Source: a bacterium (GTDB lineage Bacteria; Hydrothermota; UBA3073; JACQXS01; JAUWAR01). Taken from it: DNA of 5,293 nt. The stretch lies in contig JAUWAR010000085.1 in NCBI GenBank assembly GCA_030601965.1, positions 1 through 5,293 on the forward strand, read 5' to 3'. The position numbers were made by a program, and so were the translations under genes. Positions within the stretch are counted from its first letter, which is position 1. Each line of letters opens with the position of its first letter. The notes under the pieces were generated by a model. The model worked only from the letters and a program-made list of their open reading frames with translations, searched no databases and was not told the DNA's origin. Of this stretch, positions 1 through 5,292 are shown piece after piece.

Positions 1-28
1 CAAATCTCAAATCTCAAATCTCAAATCC
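1..28. repeat. Heptanucleotide tandem repeat CAAATCT, four units
   Basis: Three perfect CAAATCT units (1-7, 8-14, 15-21) are followed by CAAATCC (22-28). The array lies inside the open glyS frame and encodes QISNLKSQI. It begins at the first base, so its full length is unknown. Three units make 21 nt, so the unit can expand in multiples of three without breaking the frame. Confidence 0.9.
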
Positions 29-549
29 TCAATTTTTTGAGTCAAAGACTATCAAAAATATTGCAAGATGAGGGTATTAGAGAGGATATAATAAGAGCAG
101 TGATTGAAATAAATGATGACTTTGTTGATATCAGGGCAAGAGCGCTCACTTTGAATTCTTTTAAGAAGAGGGAAGAATTCAAGACTCTTGTTATGTTAGC
201 AAAGAGGATAAATAATATCTTAAAAGTCAAAAATCAAACGACCCCGACAAAGTCGGGGTACCCCGAAGTCAAAAGATTAGATGAGAATTTATTAAAAGAA
301 GATGAGGAGAAGAAACTTTATTCTGAAGCGAGGCAGAAAGAGAAAGTTTTTTATAGTCATATAGAAAAAGGGGAGTATAGTGATGCACTTTTGATTTTAG
401 TTTCTCTTAATGACTTTATAAATAGATTTTTTGATAAGGTGCTTGTGATGTGTGAGGATGAAAAATTGAGGCAGAATAGATTGGCATTAGTGAAATATAT
501 CTCTACATTTTTCAGTAGGATAGCCAATTTTTCAGAGATTATTTTATGA
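1..549 (+). CDS. glyS: Glycyl-tRNA synthetase beta subunit, C-terminal part (5' end outside window)
   Basis: This is the C-terminal 182 residues of the beta chain of the bacterial alpha2-beta2 glycyl-tRNA synthetase, a cytoplasmic enzyme that charges tRNA-Gly. The frame is open from base 1, so the gene continues upstream. A TTG at 37 could start translation but would leave only the tail of the family domain, so I do not take it as the start. Recognisable beta-chain pieces are FLSQRLSKILQDEGI, then KRINNILK, then the DALR-type anticodon-binding end FFDKVLVMCEDEKLRQNRLALV and the closing ISTFFSRIANFSEI. Two stretches look foreign to the family: the heptamer-encoded start (bases 1-28), and TPTKSGYPEVK, encoded around the palindrome at 241-266, which sits in the linker after NILK. 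The TGA stop overlaps the ATG of the next gene (ATGA), suggesting translational coupling. Family assignment is from recall of conserved motifs; I am confident of it. Confidence 0.9.
   Translation, partial: QISNLKSQILNFLSQRLSKILQDEGIREDIIRAVIEINDDFVDIRARALTLNSFKKREEFKTLVMLAKRINNILKVKNQTTPTKSGYPEVKRLDENLLKEDEEKKLYSEARQKEKVFYSHIEKGEYSDALLILVSLNDFINRFFDKVLVMCEDEKLRQNRLALVKYISTFFSRIANFSEIIL
241..266. repeat. Nested GC-rich palindromes inside glyS
   Basis: Bases 241-259 form ACCCCGAC-AAA-GTCGGGGT, an 8-bp perfect stem with a 3-nt loop. Bases 253-266 form a second, overlapping 14-bp perfect palindrome, TCGGGGTACCCCGA. The two are mutually exclusive folds. The stretch is far richer in GC than its AT-rich surroundings and is preceded by 7-nt-spaced AAAAGTC/AAAAATC/AAACGAC (222-242). 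It is read in frame as TPTKSGYPE. It looks like a small dispersed palindromic element inserted in frame in a tolerant linker; that it recurs in the genome is inference. Confidence 0.8.
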
Positions 550-1643
550 AAATACTGGTAATCAACTGGCAAGACAGGAAAAATCCTTTATCTGGAGGGG
601 CAGAGATGCATCTCCATGAAATTTTTGGGAGAATTGCGAAGTGGGGTAATGATGTTACTCTTCTTTGCAGTTCATTTAATAATGCCCCCCAAAATGATTT
701 TGTAGATGGAATGAAAGTTATCCGAGTTGGGAAAAGGAATAACTTTAACTTTTATGTTCCAGTTACTTGTATCACCCTTTTAAGAAACATAAATTATGAC
801 ATTGTTATTGACAATATCAATAAAATCCCATTTTTCACTCCAATATATGTCCAGGTCCCTCTTCTTGTCATAGGATATCATTTTTTTGGCACTGCAATTT
901 ATAAGGAAACAAATTTTCTCTCTGCCTCATATGTCTATTTAACCGAAGCACTGGTCCCTAAAGTCTACAAAAAAGAGATTTTTTCTGTTTTATCAAAAAG
1001 CACAAAAGATGAACTTGTAAAATGGGGGATTCCTGAGCATAATGTTTATATAGTTTCTCCTGCAATAACTTCTGAATTTACTCCTGATTTTAAGATTCAA
1101 TCTCCTGACCCATTAATTGTATCTCTCGGAAGAATAAAGAAGTATAAATGTTTAGACAATTTGTTGTATGCTATGCAAGATATAATTTCTCACATTCCGT
1201 CTGCTAAACTCACTGTTGTAGGAACCGGTGATTATTTACCAAAACTTATCGCCTTAACAAAAAGACTAAATTTAGAGAGTAAGGTAATCTTTACAGGTTT
1301 TATCTCCGAACAAGAGAAAAGAAGAATTTTACAAACTGCATGGGTATCTGTTAATACTTCTCTTAAAGAAGGCTGGGGGATCACAAATATTGAAGCCAAT
1401 GCCTGTGGAGTTCCAGTGGTTGCAAGTAATTCTCCTGGACTTCGGGATTCTGTGATTGATGGCAAAACAGGTTTTCTGGTAGAGCATGGAGATATTAAGA
1501 CATTAGCAAATAGAATTATCCAAATTTTAAAGGATGAGGGTATTAGGAAGAATCTTTCAGAAAATGCTATTGAATGGGCAAGTCGTTTTAGCTGGGATAC
1601 TGCAGCAAAAGAGATGTTTTCTTTAATTCAAGGTATTGTGAAT

Positions 1644-1650
1644 AAAAAAA
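1644..1650 (-). terminator. T7 run directly after the 5S rRNA 3' end
   Basis: Seven T residues (minus strand) follow the last base of the 5S terminal helix without a gap. A GC-rich RNA structure followed by a U-tract could end transcription of the tRNA-Asp/5S unit. The stem is a long-range helix rather than a local hairpin, so this is a tentative call. Confidence 0.45.
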
Positions 1651-1768
<118 letters not shown>

Positions 1769-1796
1769 TAATAATATCAAAAAACCAAAGAACATC

Positions 1797-1870
1797 CGGG
1801 GTCGACCAGACTCGAACTGGCGATCTCTGGCTTGACAGGCCAGTGTGTTAACCAACTACACTACGACCCC
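1797..1870 (-). tRNA. tRNA-Asp (anticodon GUC)
   Basis: The minus strand folds as a complete 74-nt cloverleaf. The acceptor stem is GGGGTCG/CGACCCC. The D arm is GTGT...ACAC with GG in its loop. The anticodon arm is CTGGC-CTGTCAA-GCCAG with anticodon GTC, the variable loop is AGATC, and the T arm is GCCAG-TTCGAGT-CTGGT. The discriminator base is G (1797), as usual for tRNA-Asp. CCA is not encoded, so a CCA-adding enzyme is needed. It sits about 60 bp downstream of a strong promoter and 28 bp upstream of 5S rRNA on the same strand. Confidence 0.97.
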
Positions 1871-1879
1871 TTTTAAAAA

Positions 1880-1906
1880 TTAAAAGTTAAAAGTTAAAAG
1901 TTAAAA
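1880..1906. repeat. Heptanucleotide tandem repeat TTAAAAG in the tRNA-Asp leader
   Basis: Three perfect TTAAAAG units (1880-1900) are followed by a partial fourth (1901-1906). The array lies between the promoter and the 5' end of tRNA-Asp, so it would be transcribed into the leader that is removed during tRNA maturation. Same 7-nt period as the arrays in glyS and at the lptD start, but a different unit sequence. Confidence 0.85.
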
Positions 1907-1937
1907 TCAAATATTAAAAATCAAAATTACAAATTTT

Positions 1938-1967
1938 ATTATAATTCTGAATAAGAGAAGGTGTCAA
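1938..1967 (-). promoter_or_regulatory. Consensus sigma70-type promoter of the tRNA-Asp/5S unit
   Basis: On the minus strand a perfect -35 TTGACA (1967-1962) is followed by 18 bp and a perfect -10 TATAAT (1943-1938). The expected start is near 1931, about 60 nt before the tRNA-Asp 5' end. It is the strongest promoter in the window, as expected for stable RNA genes. It lies only 24 bp past the end of the TonB-like frame, so read-through from that operon is also possible. Confidence 0.85.
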
Positions 1968-1990
1968 GAAAAAAATTGCACTTTTGGAAA

Positions 1991-2267
1991 TTATCCTCCG
2001 CAGATAAATTGAAAAGTTAGGATACCTGCTGTAGATTTGGGCAATTTCTCCCATTTCCAGTTACTCTTTAACCAGTTCGTTATCTCAATATCCCATTTGG
2101 GGTAGCCTGTTGTGTGGAGTACCAGAGTTCTCCTCTTCTTTAAATTCTATTGCAATAATTTTTCTTATATTTTTCTCTTTTACCACTTCCTGCACCTTTA
2201 TAAAGGTAAAGATAGAAGAATGTAGAATTGCAGAAATGATAAAGAATTTTATAAATCTTGCGTCCAT
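1991..2267 (-). pseudogene. TonB-like small protein, interrupted by a +1 frame change
   Basis: The ATG (2267-2265) overlaps the TAA of the upstream ExbD-like gene (TAATG) and has an AAGGAA ribosome site before it. The first frame encodes 60 residues, ending in a TGA at 2087-2085. It begins with a cytoplasmic MDARFIK and a membrane helix, FFIISAILHSSIFTFI, which carries Ser12 and His16, the SxxxH spacing characteristic of TonB N-terminal helices. The sequence after about EFKEEE degrades, while the +1 frame, open from 2146 to a TAA at 1993-1991, gives a protein-like run: RTLVLHTTGYPKWDIEI, then TNWLKSNWKWEKLPK, then STAGILTFQFICGG. A single extra base between 2146 and 2088 explains both; the joined product would be about 91 residues. 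It would be a very short TonB, lacking a long proline-rich spacer. A real mutation, an assembly error or a recoding site are all possible. Confidence 0.62.
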
Positions 2268-2656
2268 TACTTTCCTTTCCCTTTTTGCATTGTCCCTATA
2301 GCAATATTTTGAGCACCTAATATCTTGGCACTGCGTAGAACCGCGAGAACTACTCCGTGAAGGACCATCTTGTCTGCTCTTATAACAACAGGTTTATCAG
2401 GGTCCTCCTCTATCTTTTCACTTCCAAATGGATTGGGAAATATAATACAGGCATCTTCACCGGAAGTTGCACCTGCTACATAAACAGGGTCAGAATATGA
2501 ATACGATAGGAAAGTATCAAGACTAAGACTATCCCAGATAACAAACTCTTCCCCTGCCTGAAAAGGACCTCCAATATGACCAATATTAAAATGGTCCGGT
2601 GTCTGGGCTATAATAAAAGTAGGGGGAAAAAGAAAGACTAATAACCATCTTTTCAT
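2267..2656 (-). CDS. Exported ExbD/TolR-like periplasmic protein
   Basis: About 129 residues. The C-terminal part, DKPVVIRADK, then HGVVLAVLRSAKILGAQNIAIGT, matches the end of the ExbD/TolR periplasmic domain, which works with ExbB/TolQ and TonB/TolA to pass proton-motive force to the outer membrane. The N-terminus is unlike typical ExbD. It opens with MKRWLLVFLFPPTFIIAQ, which looks like a signal peptide or short anchor, with no conserved Asp in the helix, then about 65 residues I do not recognise. Without the Asp it may not couple to protons itself. I chose ATG 2656-2654; the codon before it is GTG (2659-2657) and could also start. No ribosome site is visible upstream. The stop overlaps the start of the TonB-like gene, supporting a two-gene operon. 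No exbB is in the window. Confidence 0.68.
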   Translation of the reverse strand: MKRWLLVFLFPPTFIIAQTPDHFNIGHIGGPFQAGEEFVIWDSLSLDTFLSYSYSDPVYVAGATSGEDACIIFPNPFGSEKIEEDPDKPVVIRADKMVLHGVVLAVLRSAKILGAQNIAIGTMQKGKGK

Positions 2657-2674
2657 CACTATTGATAAATAGTG
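2657..2674. promoter_or_regulatory. Inverted repeat at the start of the ExbD-like gene
   Basis: CACTATT-GATA-AATAGTG is a perfect 7-bp inverted repeat with a 4-nt centre, directly abutting the ATG of the ExbD-like gene and containing the alternative GTG start. It could be an operator or an mRNA hairpin controlling translation; no regulator is visible in the window. Confidence 0.5.
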
Positions 2675-2694
2675 TGTTTGTTCTACTTTGTTAA
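2666..2694 (-). promoter_or_regulatory. Possible promoter of the ExbD/TonB-like operon
   Basis: The minus strand has TTAACA (2694-2689), a 17-bp spacer, and a weak -10 TATTTA (2671-2666), with A-rich tracts upstream that could act as an UP element. The predicted start would fall about at the GTG/ATG, implying a leaderless or nearly leaderless mRNA, which fits the missing ribosome site. The -10 is poor, so the call is weak. Confidence 0.35.
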
Positions 2695-2720
2695 GTATTT
2701 TTTTATTTTTTTACAAAACC

Positions 2721-2749
2721 TTGACACCCCTCAATTATTTAGTTATTTG
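2721..2749 (+). promoter_or_regulatory. Likely lptD promoter
   Basis: A perfect -35 TTGACA (2721-2726) is followed by 17 bp and a weak -10 TATTTG (2744-2749), 34 bp before the lptD ATG. The spacing and -10 style match the promoter at 4769-4797. It diverges from the ExbD/TonB-like operon. Confidence 0.5.
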
Positions 2750-2782
2750 GTTATTTATTTAGGATACTAAACCACTGAAACA

Positions 2783-4759
2783 ATGCATTTTGCATTTTAC
2801 ATTTTACACTTCTTGCTTCTCACTTCAGATACCCTTTATATTCACTATTCCGGAGATAAATTGGACTATGATTTCAAAAATGACATAATCCTACTCACAG
2901 GAAACGCAACCCTTATTTATAAAGATGTAAAAGTCTTTGCAGATACAATAAGATACGAGCCTAAAAAGGAGTATATATATGCTTATAGCAACGCAATTCT
3001 CTGGGTCGGGACACAGAAAACAGAATCCGAAAGAATGAGATACAATCTCACAACAGGCGAGGGTATAAGTTATAATGCAAGAACTCATATCCAGAAAGGG
3101 TGGTTTGAAGGTGAAATCATGAGAAAAGTGGGTGAAAAAATACTAAATATTGATTATGGCACATTCACAACCTGCGACCTGCCTACCCCTCATTATTATT
3201 TTTGGGCAAGAGAATTAAAAGTATATTTAGATGATATGGTAATAGCAAAACCCGTTATCCTATGCATCCAGGATATTCCTGTTTTTATCATTCCCTATTG
3301 GTTCTTCCCCATAACCAAAAAACGACGCTCAGGACTCCTGTTTCCCAAAATAGGTACATCTACCTCAGAGGGCAGGTATGTAAAGAATATCTCATATTAT
3401 TATGTTATAAACGACTATGCAGACTGCACGTTTATACTGGATTATATGGAGAAAAGAGGGCCAAAATTTGGTATAGAGGCTATTTATCTTATAAGACCCT
3501 GGGTTAGTGGAAATCTCACTGCATCCCATATTATTGATGTAATAGAGGAAAAGAGAAGATGGTCCTGCAATTTTGTGCACATGCATAACATTGGTAGAAG
3601 TCTTTCTATCAGGGCAATGGGAAACTTCCTATCTGATACCCAATATAAAACTGATTATGAAGAAGAGACATTAGTGCAACTTGATAAAAGAATGATATCC
3701 AATGTCTCTATTACAAAAAGATGGAGCTTTGGGTCATCAGGACTTATTCTGGAAGAAAACAGGGACCTTGTAACAAATACATATACAAGACTTTTTCCAC
3801 AAGCAACATTCACGATGCATAATAAAGAATTTCTTGGAGCACACCTCTCCTACAGCAATTTGCTTGTTAATTATGGCATCCCGGATACCTCCTATCAAGG
3901 ATTTGATAATAGAATAAGATTATCTCGTCCATTCAAGGTCTTAAAATTCTTTTCTCTTATGCCATCTATGAATTACTCTCTTACCATTTATGACAGAGAT
4001 AAACAAGGAAAGGAATATCCAATCAGAGAATTCGCAAGTTATTCCCTTTCATTCTCTACTATAGTATATGGAAGGACCTTTTTTAGAAAACCTGAGTTCA
4101 GGCATATTCTAACTCCCAGAATTTCCTGGTCTTATACACCTGAGCGAGACTTTAGTAGATTCTATACTTTTAGTAACATAGGGGGTGCTGGAGCAGGTGG
4201 AAAGGCAATTAGTTTTTCACTTGGTAATAATTTTCAAGCAGTATTTTTTGATAAAAAGATAAACATTGGCAATCTCAATTTCTCAAGTGCCTGGAATTTT
4301 GAAGAAAAAAGAATAAATCCTGTATCTATATCTCTTTTTCTAACACCTATTCCTTTTTATGATATGAGGGCATCTGCAACATACAATACTACAACGGATA
4401 AGATTGAAAACATAGGCATCACAAATAACCTTGTCATTCTGACCCGTCAGCTGACGGGGAAGAATCTCAAAATCAAATTAACTCATCACTATACTCCAGA
4501 AAGAGACCATAGTATGTGGGGCAATATATCTATACCACTCACGAAAAACTGGGACCTGAAAGCCGAAAGAAGATGGGACCTCAAAGAGAATAAAGTAACA
4601 GAGGAATCTTTTTCTCTGATGAGAGATTTACATTGTTGGATAGCCCATCTCGGGTACAGGAAATATGGTAATAGCACAAGATACAGTTTTGAAGTAAAGA
4701 TAAAGGAGATTCCTGAAATCAAAGTAGGTAAAGGCATAATAGGATGGTTATTACCATAA
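2783..4759 (+). CDS. lptD: LptD, outer-membrane LPS assembly protein
   Basis: LptD (OstA/Imp) is the outer-membrane beta-barrel that, with the lipoprotein LptE, inserts lipopolysaccharide into the outer leaflet. The 658 residues begin with a hydrophobic MHFAFYILHFLLL export segment that lacks the usual Lys/Arg. An LptA-like OstA domain follows (about 20-130; LDYDFKNDIILLTGNATL, VFADTIRY). The hallmark junction is TTCDLPTPHYYFWA (129-142), then IPVFIIPYWFFPI (165-177) and KRRSGLLFPKIGTS (180-193). The rest is an aromatic-rich barrel ending in GWLLP. It is shorter than the E. coli protein (784). Cysteines lie at 131, 161, 215, 262 and 618 with no adjacent Cys-Cys pair, so any disulfides differ from E. 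coli. The start is fixed by an in-frame TAA at 2768-2770; no ribosome site is obvious. A palindrome (4443-4458) is read in frame as TRQLTG near residue 555. Confidence 0.93.
   Translation: MHFAFYILHFLLLTSDTLYIHYSGDKLDYDFKNDIILLTGNATLIYKDVKVFADTIRYEPKKEYIYAYSNAILWVGTQKTESERMRYNLTTGEGISYNARTHIQKGWFEGEIMRKVGEKILNIDYGTFTTCDLPTPHYYFWARELKVYLDDMVIAKPVILCIQDIPVFIIPYWFFPITKKRRSGLLFPKIGTSTSEGRYVKNISYYYVINDYADCTFILDYMEKRGPKFGIEAIYLIRPWVSGNLTASHIIDVIEEKRRWSCNFVHMHNIGRSLSIRAMGNFLSDTQYKTDYEEETLVQLDKRMISNVSITKRWSFGSSGLILEENRDLVTNTYTRLFPQATFTMHNKEFLGAHLSYSNLLVNYGIPDTSYQGFDNRIRLSRPFKVLKFFSLMPSMNYSLTIYDRDKQGKEYPIREFASYSLSFSTIVYGRTFFRKPEFRHILTPRISWSYTPERDFSRFYTFSNIGGAGAGGKAISFSLGNNFQAVFFDKKINIGNLNFSSAWNFEEKRINPVSISLFLTPIPFYDMRASATYNTTTDKIENIGITNNLVILTRQLTGKNLKIKLTHHYTPERDHSMWGNISIPLTKNWDLKAERRWDLKENKVTEESFSLMRDLHCWIAHLGYRKYGNSTRYSFEVKIKEIPEIKVGKGIIGWLLP
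2785..2810. repeat. Heptanucleotide-period repeat forming the lptD signal segment
   Basis: GCATTTT (2785-2791), GCATTTT (2792-2798), ACATTTT (2799-2805) and the partial ACACT (2806-2810) repeat every 7 nt across the first codons of lptD. They encode MHFAFYILHF, the start of the export segment. The unusual lack of positive charge in this signal segment may result from its origin in repeat DNA. Confidence 0.75.
4443..4458. repeat. 16-bp perfect palindrome inside lptD
   Basis: CCCGTCAGCTGACGGG is its own reverse complement. It is GC-rich in an AT-rich gene and is read in frame as TRQLTG (residues 554-559), followed by AATCTCAAAATCAAA, which resembles the AT-rich flanks of other repeats here. 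It appears to be an in-frame insertion in a barrel loop; that is inference. Confidence 0.8.
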
Positions 4760-4768
4760 AGAAATTTC

Positions 4769-4797
4769 TTGACAAACCGATTTAGATTTGTTATTTT
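4769..4797 (+). promoter_or_regulatory. Promoter of the small coiled-coil gene
   Basis: A perfect -35 TTGACA (4769-4774), 17-bp spacer and -10 TATTTT (4792-4797, 4 of 6 to consensus) begin 10 bp after the lptD stop. The expected start is near 4804, giving a leader of about 20 nt that holds the ribosome site. Confidence 0.6.
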
Positions 4798-4812
4798 GTT
4801 ATTATGAATAAT

Positions 4813-4820
4813 AGGAGGAG
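4813..4820 (+). promoter_or_regulatory. Strong ribosome binding site AGGAGGAG
   Basis: AGGAGGAG lies 3 bp before ATG 4824 at its 3' end, with its core about 5-8 nt away. It is by far the strongest Shine-Dalgarno in the window and decides this start; an ATG at 4804 upstream lies before it. Confidence 0.75.
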
Positions 4821-4823
4821 AAG

Positions 4824-5042
4824 ATGAACCCTTTCCAATTTCTTTTTGGTATTTACTTTGCTTTCGTTAGTGCATATCTATCAGTAGTTCTTTCAAGGGT
4901 GCTAAGACAAAATGGTAGGGTATTAAAAAAGATGGATGAAGGTTTCAGAAGGATGGATGAAGGCTTCAGGAAGATGGATGAACATGCGGAGCAAAGGCAT
5001 AAGGAAGTAATAGAATTGATTGCTGTACTCAAGAAAGCATAA
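4824..5042 (+). CDS. Small membrane-anchored coiled-coil protein, function unknown
   Basis: A 72-residue protein I cannot assign to a named family. Residues about 4-27 (FQFLFGIYFAFVSAYLSVVL) form one membrane helix, followed by basic residues SRVLRQNGRVLKK that would sit on the cytoplasmic side. Then come three heptads, KMDEGFR, RMDEGFR and KMDEHAE (36-56), and a continuing charged helix to the end. The heptads are encoded by near-identical 21-bp units (4929-4991), so the coiled coil grew by tandem duplication. Single-pass proteins with MDE-type heptads are common in bacteria and are usually predicted to form trimers or to organise partners. It has its own promoter and a strong ribosome site, so it is probably a genuinely expressed gene and not part of an lptD operon. 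It lies just upstream of the tRNA-Gly half-gene array. Confidence 0.75.
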   Translation: MNPFQFLFGIYFAFVSAYLSVVLSRVLRQNGRVLKKMDEGFRRMDEGFRKMDEHAEQRHKEVIELIAVLKKA

Positions 5043-5069
5043 CCCTTGGTATTGGTATTTTGTATTAAT

Positions 5070-5106
5070 GCGGGTGTAATTCAGTGGTAGAATGTCTGCT
5101 TGCCAA
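5070..5106 (+). pseudogene. tRNA-Gly(GCC) 5' half, copy 1
   Basis: These 37 nt are a canonical tRNA-Gly up to the end of the anticodon loop. They show acceptor strand GCGGGTG, TA, D arm ATTC-AGTGGTA-GAAT with GG in the loop, G26, anticodon strand TCTGC, and loop TTGCCAA with anticodon GCC. The matching GCAGA, T arm and CACCCGC are absent here and nowhere else in the window. The cut falls at the 3' edge of the anticodon loop, where tRNA introns and archaeal split-tRNA junctions occur. It cannot fold as a tRNA in cis. Confidence 0.85.
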
Positions 5107-5111
5107 TACTG

Positions 5112-5140
5112 GAGAAACGATTTTTTTCAAATCGTTTCTC
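5112..5140 (+). other. Perfect 12-bp hairpin after tRNA-Gly half, copy 1
   Basis: GAGAAACGATTT-TTTTC-AAATCGTTTCTC is a 12-bp perfect stem with a 5-nt loop, 5 nt after the tRNA half. No T-run follows on the plus strand and none on the minus strand, so it is not a standard intrinsic terminator. It could cap a short RNA or be the end of an insertion. Confidence 0.85.
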
Positions 5141-5159
5141 TGTAAAGAAAGAGTATTTA

Positions 5160-5213
5160 GAATTTGGAATTTAGATATTGTTTGGAATTTATATTTTAGG
5201 ATTTGGGATTTTT
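5160..5213. repeat. Degenerate 7-nt-period AT-rich repeat between the two tRNA-half units
   Basis: GAATTTG, GAATTTA and GATATTG follow one another at 7-nt steps (5160-5180), and GATTTGG, GATTTTT recur at 5200-5213. This fills the spacer between the two copies and has the same period as the other repeats in the window. Confidence 0.6.
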
Positions 5214-5221
5214 AAGTTTAT

Positions 5222-5258
5222 GCGGGTGTAATTCAGTGGTAGAATGTCTGCTTGCCAA
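5222..5258 (+). pseudogene. tRNA-Gly(GCC) 5' half, copy 2
   Basis: Second identical copy of the 37-nt tRNA-Gly 5' half, again ending with the anticodon loop TTGCCAA and followed by TACTG. Whether a 3' half lies beyond the window cannot be seen. Confidence 0.83.
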
Positions 5259-5263
5259 TACTG

Positions 5264-5292
5264 GAGAAACGATTTTTTTCAAATCGTTTCTC
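5264..5292 (+). other. Perfect 12-bp hairpin after tRNA-Gly half, copy 2
   Basis: Same stem and loop as at 5112-5140, at the same distance from its tRNA half; the window ends one base after the stem. Confidence 0.83.

Larger units (their letters stand above)
5068..5141 (+). repeat. Long direct repeat, copy 1 (tRNA-Gly half plus hairpin)
   Basis: These 74 bp are identical, base for base, to 5220-5293. The copies are 152 bp apart. The unit starts 2 bp before a tRNA-Gly 5' half and runs through a perfect hairpin. Identity stops on the left at 5067/5219; on the right the window ends, so the true unit may be longer and further copies may follow. Confidence 0.97.

Noticed and set aside
37..549. 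Complete small gene starting with TTG at 37
   Set aside because: The frame is open back to base 1 and the protein is clearly the tail of the glycyl-tRNA synthetase beta chain, so the gene is partial at the window edge.
357..572. Minus-strand frames inside glyS, the glycosyltransferase and lptD (357-572, 1232-1465, 2891-3088, 3392-3586, 4489-4737) and the plus-strand frame 3262-3507
   Set aside because: All lie within well-supported genes in other frames and show no domain, ribosome site or promoter of their own.
1968..1990. Terminator after the TonB-like gene
   Set aside because: A T7 run exists on the minus strand (1975-1969) but no convincing hairpin precedes it.
2110..2301. Plus-strand 63-residue frame with hydrophobic sequence
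   Set aside because: It is antisense to the TonB-like gene; its hydrophobic look mirrors the membrane helix on the other strand, and it has no ribosome site or family match.
5046..5068. Promoter for the first tRNA-Gly half (TTGGTA and TATTAA)
   Set aside because: The spacing is only 11 bp, too short for a sigma70-type promoter, and copy 2 has no similar sequence upstream.
5112..5140. Rho-independent terminator for the small coiled-coil gene
   Set aside because: The stem is perfect but no T-run follows on either strand; the T-run is in the loop side of the stem.
5070..5141. A complete tRNA-Gly gene
   Set aside because: The 5' half is canonical but nothing downstream pairs with the acceptor strand GCGGGTG or anticodon strand TCTGC; CACCCGC does not occur in the window.
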